This document shows, piece by piece, positions 7,249 through 13,444 of a stretch of DNA of 16,536 nt; the first letter of the stretch is position 1; each line of letters opens with the position of its first letter. The notes beneath the pieces are model-generated. The model did no database searches and had not been told where the DNA came from. It was given only the letters and a program-made list of their open reading frames with translations. A program made the position numbers and the translations under genes. This DNA is from Actinomycetota bacterium (GTDB lineage: Bacteria; Actinomycetota; Thermoleophilia; Gaiellales; Gaiellaceae). The stretch is from the NCBI GenBank assembly GCA_005885565.1, contig VAXK01000216.1, forward strand, positions 1 to 16,536, in the 5' to 3' direction.

Positions 7249-8513
7249 CGGTCGACCTCGCCCATGACCGTGTCGAGCGAGCCGACGATGGCGATCAGGT
7301 CGGCGACGAGCGCGTTCGACATGCACGTCGCCGTCGCTTCCAGCGCGACGAAGGACGTGCCGCGGAACTTCACCCGCCACGGGCGCGGGCCGCCGTCCGA
7401 GACGACGTAGCAGCCCATTTCCCCGCGCGGCGCCTCGATCGCGACGTAGACCTCGCCCTCGGGCACGCGGTACCCCTCGGTGACGATCTTGAAGTGGTGG
7501 ATGAGCGACTCCATCGACGTGTGGAGCTCCTCGCGCGGCGGCAGGACGATCTTCCGGTCGTCCACGATCCACGGCTCGCCCTCCAGCCCCTCGAGCACGT
7601 CGAGGCACTGCGCCACGATCCGCACCGACTGGCGCATCTCGTCGATATGCACCTTGTAGCGGTCGTAGACGTCGCCGTTCGGGTACACCGGCACGTCGAA
7701 GTCGACCTGGTCGTACGCGAGGTACGGCTCCGCCTTCCGGAGATCCCAGTCGACCCCGGAAGCGCGCAGCACCGGGCCGGACTGCCCGAGCGCGATCGCG
7801 TCCTCGGCCGAGAGGAGCCCGATCCCCTTCGTCCGCTCGAGCCAGATCTCGTTTCGGGAGAGGAGCGCCTCGTAGTCGTCGATCGCCTTCGGCATCCACT
7901 CGACGAACTTGCGGCACTCGGGGTAGAAGCCGCGCGGCACGTCCTCGGCGAGCCCGCCCGCCTGGAAGTAGCGCGTGTGCATGCGGTACCCCGTGACGAG
8001 CTCGAACAGGTCGAGGATCTGCTCCCGCTCGCGAAACGCGTACCAGAACATCGAGATCGCCCCCAGCTCGAGCCCCGAGGTGCCGAGCCAGACGAGGTGC
8101 GAGTGGAGCCGGTTCAGCTCGTTCAGGAGCGTGCGCATCCACACAGCCTTCGGCGGGATATCGAGGCCGAGCAGCTTCTCGATCGCGGCGACGAAGACGT
8201 ACTCGTTGTTCTGGAACGCGACGTAGTCGATCCGCTCCGGGTACGTGATCGCCTTCCACCACGTCTTCTGCTCCATGTTCTTCTCGAAGCCGGTGTGGAG
8301 GTAGCCGATCACCGCCTCGAGGCCGACGACCTCCTCGCCGTTCAGGTCGACGATCAGGCGGAGGACACCGTGCGTCGAGGGGTGGTTCGGCCCGAAGTTG
8401 ACCTGGAGGATGTCGCCGCCCTCACGCAGCTCGTCCGGGACCTGGAGCACGGTGGGAATCGGCGAGGGGATCCGCGTGCCCTCGTAGATGGCGGGGCGCT
8501 CGAGGATCGCCAC
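7245..8513 (-). CDS. nuoD: NADH-quinone oxidoreductase subunit D (49-kDa-type subunit)
   Basis: NuoD (422 residues) is related to the large subunit of [NiFe] hydrogenases and, with NuoB, forms the quinone-reduction site at the base of the peripheral arm. Motifs are NFGPNHPSTHG (39-49), GYLHTGFEK (70-78), RIDYVAF with Y97, HLVWLGTSGLELGAISMFWY, and a C-terminal EAPRGEMGCYVVSDGG ending in GSLDTVMGEVDR. H48 and Y97 align with the quinone-site His/Tyr pair described for Thermus Nqo4. The start is GTG at 8513-8511, one base after the nuoC stop, with GAGGAG 4 nt upstream. NuoC and NuoD are separate genes here, unlike the fused nuoCD of enterobacteria. Confidence 0.98.
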   Translation of the reverse strand: MAILERPAIYEGTRIPSPIPTVLQVPDELREGGDILQVNFGPNHPSTHGVLRLIVDLNGEEVVGLEAVIGYLHTGFEKNMEQKTWWKAITYPERIDYVAFQNNEYVFVAAIEKLLGLDIPPKAVWMRTLLNELNRLHSHLVWLGTSGLELGAISMFWYAFREREQILDLFELVTGYRMHTRYFQAGGLAEDVPRGFYPECRKFVEWMPKAIDDYEALLSRNEIWLERTKGIGLLSAEDAIALGQSGPVLRASGVDWDLRKAEPYLAYDQVDFDVPVYPNGDVYDRYKVHIDEMRQSVRIVAQCLDVLEGLEGEPWIVDDRKIVLPPREELHTSMESLIHHFKIVTEGYRVPEGEVYVAIEAPRGEMGCYVVSDGGPRPWRVKFRGTSFVALEATATCMSNALVADLIAIVGSLDTVMGEVDR

Positions 8514-8514
8514 G

Positions 8515-9060
8515 CTACTCCTCGGAGGAGAAGCGGACGGGCTCGCCGCCGATCGGATAGTCCTTGCGCAGCGGGTGGCCCTCCCAGTCGTCGTCCATGA
8601 GGATCCGCGCGAGGTTCGGGTGGCCCTCGATCCGGATCCCCATCAGGTCGTAGGCCTCGCGCTCGTGCCAGTCGGCGGTCGGCCACACCTCGACGACGCT
8701 CGGCACCGGCTCGCCGTCCTCGACCCACACCTGGAGGCGAAGCCGCGGGGCGCCGGGCCGAAGCGCCAGCAAGTGGTAGCTCATGGAGAAGCGCTTCGGC
8801 TTGAGCTCCGGGAGGATCTGGAAGCCCTGCGCCGCGGGGCGGTTGAGGTCGCGGCCGGTGGCCGTGCCGATATAGCCGGCGACGCCCTTCTGCCCCCAGC
8901 CCAGGTAGTCCGTCGCGGAGATGTCGGAGAGGAACGAGAAGCCCTCCTCGTCGCGGAGGTGGAGCGCCGCCTCCACGAGCTGCCCCGGCTCGACGACCAC
9001 TGTCTGCTCCCCGTGCGCCTCCTTCTCCGACACGTAGCCGGGCACGTGCTCCCAGCTCAA
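8515..9060 (-). CDS. nuoC: NADH-quinone oxidoreductase subunit C (30-kDa-type subunit)
   Basis: NuoC (181 residues) is a structural subunit of the complex I connecting module, next to NuoD and NuoI. The family signature is in the C-terminal half: ADWHEREAYDLMGIRIEGHP, followed by NLARILMDDDWEGHPLRKDY and PIGGEP. The best start is TTG at 9060-9058. It overlaps the nuoB stop as TTGA, and GGGGAG lies 7 nt upstream within nuoB. A GTG five codons further in is the alternative but is less well placed. The TTG start may keep translation moderate and coupled to nuoB. The stop is one base from nuoD. Confidence 0.95.
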   Translation of the reverse strand: MSWEHVPGYVSEKEAHGEQTVVVEPGQLVEAALHLRDEEGFSFLSDISATDYLGWGQKGVAGYIGTATGRDLNRPAAQGFQILPELKPKRFSMSYHLLALRPGAPRLRLQVWVEDGEPVPSVVEVWPTADWHEREAYDLMGIRIEGHPNLARILMDDDWEGHPLRKDYPIGGEPVRFSSEE

Positions 9061-9635
9061 GAAGCCACTCCCCGCACTTCGTAGGCCGGCGGGATCCCGG
9101 CGAGGATGCGCTCGTGCAGCCGGATGATCCCCTCCATGAGCGCCTCGGGCCGCGGCGGGCAGCCGGGCACGTAGACGTCGACGGCGACGATCTTGTCCAC
9201 GCCCTGGAGGGTCGTGTAGTTGTTGAACATCCCGCCCGAGGACGCGCACGCGCCCATCGCGATCACCCACTTGGGCTCGAGCATCTGGTCGTAGATCTGC
9301 CTCAGCGGCGCAGCCATCTTGTGCGCGACGCGGCCGGAGACGATCAGCAGGTCGGCCTGGCGCGGCGAGGCGCGGAACGCCTCCATCCCGAAGCGCGCGA
9401 TGTCGTAGCGGGCCGAGACGATCGCCATCATCTCGATCGCGCAGCACGCGAGGCCGAAGGTATCCGGCCACATCGACTTCGTCTGCGCCCACGCGACCGC
9501 CTTCTCGAGCGTCGTCAGCCCGAGGCGCTGCTCGAGCCCCTCGACCTCGTCCTCGAAGGAGCTCGGCCCCTTGCCGCGCCACAGGACCCGCTCGGACTTC
9601 AGGCCGTAGTCGCGGAGCGGCCGGTTCACTGCCAC
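9057..9635 (-). CDS. nuoB: NADH-quinone oxidoreductase subunit B (PSST-type, cluster N2)
   Basis: NuoB (192 residues) carries cluster N2, the last Fe-S centre, which reduces quinone. The ligands are adjacent C64-C65 (GLACCAIEMM), C130 (AMGACASSGG) and C159 (VPGCPPRPEA), the tandem-Cys arrangement diagnostic for N2. The N-terminal region is longer than the minimal family core, with a charged segment before the EKAVAWAQTKSMWP motif. The chosen start is GTG at 9635, with AAGGGGG 7 nt upstream. An in-frame GTG at 9629 would give the 4-bp GTGA overlap seen at other junctions, so it is a real alternative. Either choice overlaps the nuoA stop. Confidence 0.96.
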   Translation of the reverse strand: MAVNRPLRDYGLKSERVLWRGKGPSSFEDEVEGLEQRLGLTTLEKAVAWAQTKSMWPDTFGLACCAIEMMAIVSARYDIARFGMEAFRASPRQADLLIVSGRVAHKMAAPLRQIYDQMLEPKWVIAMGACASSGGMFNNYTTLQGVDKIVAVDVYVPGCPPRPEALMEGIIRLHERILAGIPPAYEVRGVAS

Positions 9636-9988
9636 TCGAACGCCCCCTTCCGCCAGACGTAGACGTAGGCGACGACGAGGATCGCGACGAAGAAGAGGAG
9701 CTCGAGGAAGCCGAACCACGCGAGCTGGTGCAGCACGACGGCGAGCGGATAGAGGAAGACGATCTCGATGTCGAAGACGATGAAGAGCATCGCCGTCAGG
9801 TAGAAGCTGATCGTGAAGCGCTGGGGCGGGAGGCCGCCGCGCGAGACACCCGACTCGAAGGGGATCGCGCGTGCCCGGGTGCGCTTCGCCGGTCGCTGCG
9901 CGAAGACGAACGACGCCACGATCATCGAGGCCGGAATCGCGAGCGCGAACCCTCCGTAGATCAGGAAGGGCAGCCAGTTGTGGAGCAC
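9626..9988 (-). CDS. nuoA: NADH-quinone oxidoreductase subunit A
   Basis: NuoA (120 residues, typical 115-147) is a three-helix membrane subunit at the junction of the two arms of complex I. It shows the conserved first-loop motif IPFESG and the second-helix signature FDIEIVFLYPLA, followed by a third helix. It is the first gene of the operon. The start is GTG at 9988-9986 with a good Shine-Dalgarno (GGGAGG) about 5 nt upstream. Upstream lies a 154-bp region shared with the divergent Fe-S carrier gene, so the operon promoter should be there. I cannot pick out a confident -35/-10 pair on this strand. Confidence 0.97.
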   Translation of the reverse strand: MLHNWLPFLIYGGFALAIPASMIVASFVFAQRPAKRTRARAIPFESGVSRGGLPPQRFTISFYLTAMLFIVFDIEIVFLYPLAVVLHQLAWFGFLELLFFVAILVVAYVYVWRKGAFEWQ

Positions 9989-10142
9989 GCGATCCTCCCG
10001 TGGAGACGAGGCAACTTAGCAGGACCACCCTACCGCCACGAGGTGGCCCCAAAACGGCTCAACGGAGCCTGAGACGCCTGTTACAAAGTCGGCCTCAGCG
10101 GGCGTTCTTTCACCGCCGCGGGCCGCTGCTACGATGCGAACG
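9989..10142. promoter_or_regulatory. divergent control region between the nuo operon and the Fe-S carrier gene
   Basis: No gene fits in this stretch, which must hold the nuo promoter (leftward) and the carrier-gene promoter (rightward). Two small inverted repeats are visible: GCCAC-gag-GTGGC at 10035-10047, and GGCTC-aacg-GAGCC at 10056-10069. Read leftward, the second is followed by GTTTT and so faintly resembles a terminator, but its stem is only 5 bp. Either could be a regulator site. Co-regulation of complex I with Fe-S supply is plausible but is inferred only from gene order. Confidence 0.5.
10130..10135 (+). promoter_or_regulatory. probable -10 box of a leaderless promoter (Fe-S carrier gene)
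   Basis: TACGAT fits the actinobacterial -10 pattern TANNNT and ends 7 nt before the ATG at 10143. Transcription would then begin at or next to that ATG. There is no Shine-Dalgarno before it. TTTCAC at 10108-10113, 16 nt upstream, is a weak -35 candidate. Confidence 0.55.
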
Positions 10143-10556
10143 ATGGAGATCACCGAGCGTCCGGCGACGACGACCCCGCTGCTCACCGTCACGGAGCGGG
10201 CGGCGACGAAGATCAAGGAGCTTCTCGCCGAGGAAGGGGACGTCAGCGTCCTCCGCGTCGCGATCCAGGGCGGCGGGTGCTCCGGGTTCCAGTACGGCCT
10301 CGGCTTCGACCGCGGGTCGCAGGAGGGCGACGTCGAGCTCTCGATGCACGGCGTCGACGTCGTGGTCGATCCGTTCAGCGCGCCGTACCTGCACGGCGCC
10401 GAGATCGACTACCTCGACTCGATCCAGTCCTCGGGCTTCGCGATCAACAACCCGAACGCGGTCTCCTCGTGCGGCTGCGGCCACTCGTTCCAGGTCGAGG
10501 AGGGCGCCGAAGCGCCCGAGGCGACCGGTGGCTGCGGGTCCGGCTGCAGCGCCTAG
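10143..10556 (+). CDS. erpA: A-type iron-sulfur cluster carrier/insertion protein (HesB/IscA/ErpA family)
   Basis: This 137-residue protein belongs to the A-type carriers that receive Fe-S clusters from the assembly machinery and deliver them to apoproteins. The three conserved cysteines are C46 in GGGCSGFQY, and C110 and C112 in SSCGCGHSF. The core spans about residues 13-118. A C-terminal tail adds C131 and C135 (GGCGSGCSA), which is not part of the usual fold. The start is set at ATG 10143 because a TANNNT box ends 7 nt before it; ATG 10134 lies inside that box and is less likely. Divergent to the complex I operon, it is a natural candidate to supply its clusters, as ErpA does in E. coli. 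The family is certain; which A-type paralogue it is remains uncertain. Confidence 0.9.
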   Translation: MEITERPATTTPLLTVTERAATKIKELLAEEGDVSVLRVAIQGGGCSGFQYGLGFDRGSQEGDVELSMHGVDVVVDPFSAPYLHGAEIDYLDSIQSSGFAINNPNAVSSCGCGHSFQVEEGAEAPEATGGCGSGCSA

Positions 10557-10593
10557 TAGAGTCGGCGCGTCACCCGACTTAGGAGGAGGCTCG

Positions 10594-11034
10594 ATGCAAG
10601 GCGTCAGGCGCGGGGCCCGCGCGGTGTTGAAGTACTTCGCACCGCTGATGTTTTTCTTGATCGTCGTGCAGGTCCTCTTGGCCGGCGAAGGCATCTTCGG
10701 GATCAAGAAGGGGCCGAAGCTCGACGACCAGAAGACCCTCGACCCACACCGCTTCTTGGGCTTCCTCATCACTGAGCCGATCGCGCTCCTTTTCCTAATC
10801 GCAGCGCTGCTGGCGTGGCTTCCAGACAAGAGGCTGCGCTGGGTGTCGGTCGGCCTGCCGCTCCTGACGTTCGCGCAGACGCCGCTCGCCTGGGGCGGGC
10901 GCTGGAGCGGGATGTTCCACCCCCTGAACGCGTTCCTGCTCCTCGGTCTCTACGGCTGGCTGTCCGGCCGGCTCCATCGCGGCGCCCGCGCAGTTACGGA
11001 CGATCGTGCGGCCGCGCCTGCGACCGCGCGCTAG
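10594..11034 (+). CDS. four-helix membrane protein, DUF6220-like
   Basis: This 146-residue integral membrane protein has hydrophobic segments at about 12-31, 54-75, 82-98 and 110-126. Its layout, with QVLLAGEGIFG after helix 1, DPHRFLG at the start of helix 2 and FHPLNAFLLLGL in helix 4, fits what I recall of the DUF6220 family, whose function is unknown to me. H52 and H109 sit at helix ends and could be metal or heme ligands, which is speculation. A strong Shine-Dalgarno (AGGAGG, 10581-10586) lies 7 nt before the ATG. It starts 37 bp after the Fe-S carrier gene and may be co-transcribed. Its TAG stop overlaps the stop of the convergent gene in a shared CTAG. Confidence 0.85.
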   Translation: MQGVRRGARAVLKYFAPLMFFLIVVQVLLAGEGIFGIKKGPKLDDQKTLDPHRFLGFLITEPIALLFLIAALLAWLPDKRLRWVSVGLPLLTFAQTPLAWGGRWSGMFHPLNAFLLLGLYGWLSGRLHRGARAVTDDRAAAPATAR

Positions 11035-11375
11035 TACTGCACGGTCACGACGAAGAGGTCGTTGAAGTCGGAGGTCGTGCTCTTCGTCAGGTAGTCGAGC
11101 TCGAAGACGTGCTCCTGGTCCTGGGTCCAGGTGAACGTATACGGGAACGTCACGGGGACGACCGCGAGGTGCGTCGCCGACGGGTTGGCGAAGATCCAGG
11201 TGTCCTGCACGGGATTCCCGTCGATCGAGAGCACGATGCCGATCTGCTGGTCCTGGTTCGGCGACCAGACGGAGCCGGCGAGCGTCACGACGGTCGGCGC
11301 GTCGGTCTCGATCTTGACTGCCGTCTTGATCGGAAGCGGGCCCTTTTGTGCGATGACCTGGAGCAGTTGTGCCAC
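11031..11375 (-). CDS. conserved-looking small beta-rich protein, function unknown
   Basis: I do not recognise a named family. The 114 residues lack a signal peptide, membrane helices and cysteines. Composition is rich in Val, Thr, Asp and aromatic residues in alternating strands, suggesting a compact beta-sandwich. Notable segments are the N-terminal AQLLQVIAQKGPLPIKTAV, a central LAGSVWSPNQDQQIGIVLSI, and an acidic C-terminus with STTSDFNDLFVVTVQY. The start is GTG at 11375 with AAGGAGG closely upstream, a good ribosome site. Codon use matches the neighbours, in contrast to the Arg-rich antisense frames. It could be a cytoplasmic structural protein or be exported by a non-classical route; nothing visible decides. 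Confidence 0.8.
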   Translation of the reverse strand: MAQLLQVIAQKGPLPIKTAVKIETDAPTVVTLAGSVWSPNQDQQIGIVLSIDGNPVQDTWIFANPSATHLAVVPVTFPYTFTWTQDQEHVFELDYLTKSTTSDFNDLFVVTVQY

Positions 11376-11451
11376 GAGGCCTCCTTCGAGCAGACTGGTT
11401 GATCGAGCCTGCGCATCTTCTCGCCCGGCCGGAGTAAACGCTAGGGCCGAC

Positions 11452-11457
11452 TACCAT
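11452..11457 (+). promoter_or_regulatory. possible -10 box before the ferredoxin-NADP+ reductase gene
   Basis: TACCAT fits TANNNT and ends 10 nt before the ATG at 11468, so the transcript would have almost no leader. No Shine-Dalgarno is visible. No clear -35 box is seen. The 92-bp gap also holds the leftward start signals of the beta-rich gene. Confidence 0.4.
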
Positions 11458-11467
11458 TTCGACCGGA

Positions 11468-12478
11468 ATGGGCACGGACGGCGTCGTCGACATCACGATC
11501 CTCGGCGCGGGGCCTTCGGGACTCGCCGCCGCGTACTACGCCGGCCATCGCGACGCGTCGGTTCGGATCGTCGACTCGATCGAGCAGCTCGGCGGCCAGG
11601 TCGCGGCGGTCTACCCCGAGAAGAACGTCTACGACGTCGCCGGCCACCCGAAGATCCTCGGCCGCGACCTCGTCGAGCTCTGCGCCGAGCAGGGCCTCCA
11701 GTGGGGCGCCGAGGTGCACCTCGGCGAGGAGGTCCAGACCCTCGACCGGATCTCCGAGAACGGCGAGGAGCTTCTTGCCGTCACGACGAGCGCCGGCACG
11801 ACGTACCTGAGCCGCGCTCTCATCATCACCGCCGGGCACGGGGCCTTCGAGCCGCGGAAGCTCGGGATCGAGGGCATCGACGAGTGGGAGGGCAAGGGCC
11901 TCCACTACTTCGTGCGCGAGAAGGACGTCTTCCGCGATCGGACCTGCGTCATCGTCGGCGGCGGCGACTCCGCGCTCGACTGGGTGCTCGGCCTCCAGGA
12001 CACGGCGCGCCACCCGATCGCAGTCGTGCACCGGCGCGAGCGGTTCCGTGCGCTCGAGTCGTCGGTCAACGAGGCGAAGGAGCTCGAGAGCCAGGGCCGC
12101 GTCCGCATCCTCGTCCCCTGCGAGGTGCGCGAGATCCGCGGGGACGGGCACATCGCGGCGGTGACGATCGAGAACGTCTCCACGAACGAGCACTTCGACG
12201 TCGAGTGCGACGCGCTGATCACGCTCCTCGGCTTCCACTCCCACCTCGGCGCGATCGCCGACTGGGGCCTCGAGCTGGAGGGGAAGCGGCAGATCAAGAT
12301 CGATCCGACGACGTGCGAGACGAACCTGCCGCGCGTCTACGCCGCGGGCGACGTCGCGGGCTATCCCGGCAAGATCACGCTGATCACGATCGGCATGGGC
12401 GAGGCGGCGATCGCCGCCAACAACGCCGTCGCGCAGATTCGCGGCGAGAAGGTCCAGCCGAAGTACTCGACCGACTAG
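11468..12478 (+). CDS. ferredoxin-NADP+ reductase, thioredoxin-reductase-like type
   Basis: This 336-residue flavoprotein moves electrons between ferredoxin and NADP(H). It has the FAD-binding motif ILGAGPSGLAAAYYAG (11-26), the FNR-type segment LGGQVAAVYPEKNVYDVAGH (41-60), the NADPH-binding GGGDSALDW (164-172), and a second FAD motif with YAAGDVAGYPGKITLITIGM near the C-terminus. The CxxC redox pair of true thioredoxin reductases is missing: the segment before the NADPH motif reads LHYFVREKDVFRD. This places it with the Bacillus YumC/Chlorobium FNR type. Length matches that family (about 330-350). It stands alone on its strand; the physiological partner ferredoxin is not in the window. Confidence 0.9.
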   Translation: MGTDGVVDITILGAGPSGLAAAYYAGHRDASVRIVDSIEQLGGQVAAVYPEKNVYDVAGHPKILGRDLVELCAEQGLQWGAEVHLGEEVQTLDRISENGEELLAVTTSAGTTYLSRALIITAGHGAFEPRKLGIEGIDEWEGKGLHYFVREKDVFRDRTCVIVGGGDSALDWVLGLQDTARHPIAVVHRRERFRALESSVNEAKELESQGRVRILVPCEVREIRGDGHIAAVTIENVSTNEHFDVECDALITLLGFHSHLGAIADWGLELEGKRQIKIDPTTCETNLPRVYAAGDVAGYPGKITLITIGMGEAAIAANNAVAQIRGEKVQPKYSTD

Positions 12479-12510
12479 ATCGGCCGGGACCGACGCCGCG
12501 GAGAGGGGCG

Positions 12511-12516
12511 TATTCT
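12511..12516 (+). promoter_or_regulatory. possible -10 box for the collagen-linker secreted protein
   Basis: TATTCT fits the TANNNT pattern 48 nt before the ATG at 12565. No good -35 box lies at the right distance. Unlike several neighbours, this gene would have a leader with a normal ribosome site (AGAGGAG at 12551-12557). Confidence 0.35.
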
Positions 12517-12564
12517 CGGAGGCCGTCCACGCCTTTCGCTGCGTAACGAGAGAGGAGAACCGAG

Positions 12565-13188
12565 ATGAGGCCAAGGCTTCCACTCCTGCTGTCGCTGACG
12601 GCTCTGGTCGTTGCCGTCTTCGCCCCTCAGTCGATCGGGAACGCGGCCCTCCAGGCCGGCGGCTCGGTCGTGAAGCACGCGCTGTTCGCAGATCGAGCTC
12701 ATTACGCGAGGTTCGCCCGCGACGCCGTCCATGCGACCAAGGCCGATCGAGCCGGGAAGGCCGCGAAAGCGAAGAGCGCAGACTTCGCGCAGAACGCGGG
12801 CGCGGTGAACACCATCCAGGCCTCCCGCACGCCGACTCCGAACATGCTCCTGCCCCTCGACGCGAACGGGAAGCTCCCGAGCTCGATCGGGGCGGTCGGA
12901 CCGGCCGGCCCGCCGGGACCGATCGGAGTCAGCGCAGAGCAGCTCGTCACCGCCGATTCGAGCACGAACTCGAACACGGTCAAGAGCCAGAGCGTCTCCT
13001 GCCCGAGCGGCAAGAAGGTGGTGGGCGGTGGGGCGGCGGTCAACACGACCTCGAACTCGCTCGCGATCACCCGCAGCTCTCCCGCCGGCGACCTGAGCGG
13101 ATGGACGGCCGAGGCGCAGGAGACGTCCGCTTTCGCCGGCAACTGGAGGGTGACGGTGTATGCGGTCTGCGCCAGGGTTGCCGCGTAG
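12565..13188 (+). CDS. secreted protein with Ala-rich repeat region and short collagen-like linker
   Basis: I do not know the function of this 207-residue protein. Residues 1-28 form a signal peptide or N-terminal anchor (positively charged start, then LLLSLTALVVAVFA). Residues 40-80 are an Ala-rich segment with Ala at short intervals and many Asp, Lys and Arg (ADRAHYARFARDAVHATKA and similar), likely helical. LLPLDANGKLPSSIG (95-109) is followed by three Gly-X-Y triplets (GPAGPPGPI, 112-120). A C-terminal beta-rich domain (about 125-207) has C146 and C202, which could form a disulfide. The order resembles trimeric fibre proteins. The Shine-Dalgarno AGAGGAG is 7 nt before the ATG. Probably a surface protein. 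Confidence 0.85.
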   Translation: MRPRLPLLLSLTALVVAVFAPQSIGNAALQAGGSVVKHALFADRAHYARFARDAVHATKADRAGKAAKAKSADFAQNAGAVNTIQASRTPTPNMLLPLDANGKLPSSIGAVGPAGPPGPIGVSAEQLVTADSSTNSNTVKSQSVSCPSGKKVVGGGAAVNTTSNSLAITRSSPAGDLSGWTAEAQETSAFAGNWRVTVYAVCARVAA

Positions 13189-13256
13189 CGCTCTGTCCTC
13201 GGCCCTCACCCGGACGAGGGGTCGCAGCCGCTCGCACTGTCGCCGATTTCCCGGAC

Positions 13257-13427
13257 ATGGCCCAAGCCGTCGAGTGCCTCCGCTGCGGCAAGCAGCGCGA
13301 CTACCGCGACGACGAATGCCCGCGCTGCGGGTACGTCGGCTGGGCGCCTTCGAGCCGTCTCGACGAGCATGACCGGCGCCTCCTGCGTGAGCGGCCGCTC
13401 GGGTTCCGTCGCCTCCGATCCGTCTGA
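13257..13427 (+). CDS. 56-residue zinc-ribbon protein
   Basis: This small protein has two Cys pairs, C7-x2-C10 (CLRCG) and C21-x2-C24 (CPRCGYVGWA), spaced as in a zinc ribbon or rubredoxin-like knuckle. A basic C-terminal tail follows (DEHDRRLLRERPLGFRRLR). The start is taken at ATG 13257 because the zinc ribbon begins right after it; the frame is open further upstream, but that part overlaps the preceding gene. I see no Shine-Dalgarno and no clear -10. The basic tail could bind nucleic acid, or it may be a small metal-binding protein. The function is unknown. The intact ribbon makes a real gene likely. Confidence 0.7.
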   Translation: MAQAVECLRCGKQRDYRDDECPRCGYVGWAPSSRLDEHDRRLLRERPLGFRRLRSV

Positions 13428-13429
13428 TG

Positions 13430-13435
13430 TAGCTT
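13430..13435 (+). promoter_or_regulatory. possible -10 box of a leaderless promoter (lipoprotein gene)
   Basis: TAGCTT fits TANNNT and ends 9 nt before the GTG at 13445. It lies just after the zinc-ribbon stop codon. The only purine-rich run nearby is a poor GGGG, so leaderless initiation is plausible. Confidence 0.35.
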
Positions 13436-13444
13436 CGGGGCGCT

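Noticed and set aside
54..8600. Many long open frames on the plus strand opposite the nuo genes (for example 1608-3368, 3149-5317, 5403-7106, 7494-8600)
   Set aside because: They are Arg/Glu/Asp-rich antisense shadows produced by high GC at third codon positions; the opposite strand encodes clear complex I subunits in every case.
10056..10069. Leftward terminator before nuoA (GGCTC hairpin followed by GTTTT)
   Set aside because: The stem is only 5 bp and nothing upstream on that strand obviously needs terminating; recorded only as an inverted repeat in the control region.
10134..10142. Alternative ATG for the Fe-S carrier three codons upstream
   Set aside because: It lies inside the probable -10 box TACGAT (10130-10135), which places the transcript start at or near the ATG at 10143.
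11468..12478. Thioredoxin reductase
   Set aside because: The CxxC active-site pair before the NADPH motif is absent, while the FNR-type segment LGGQVAAVYPEKNVYDVAGH is present.
13203..13220. Terminator after the collagen-linker gene (CCCTC/GAGGG hairpin)
   Set aside because: A 5-bp stem with an 8-nt loop and no T-run; likely chance in GC-rich DNA.
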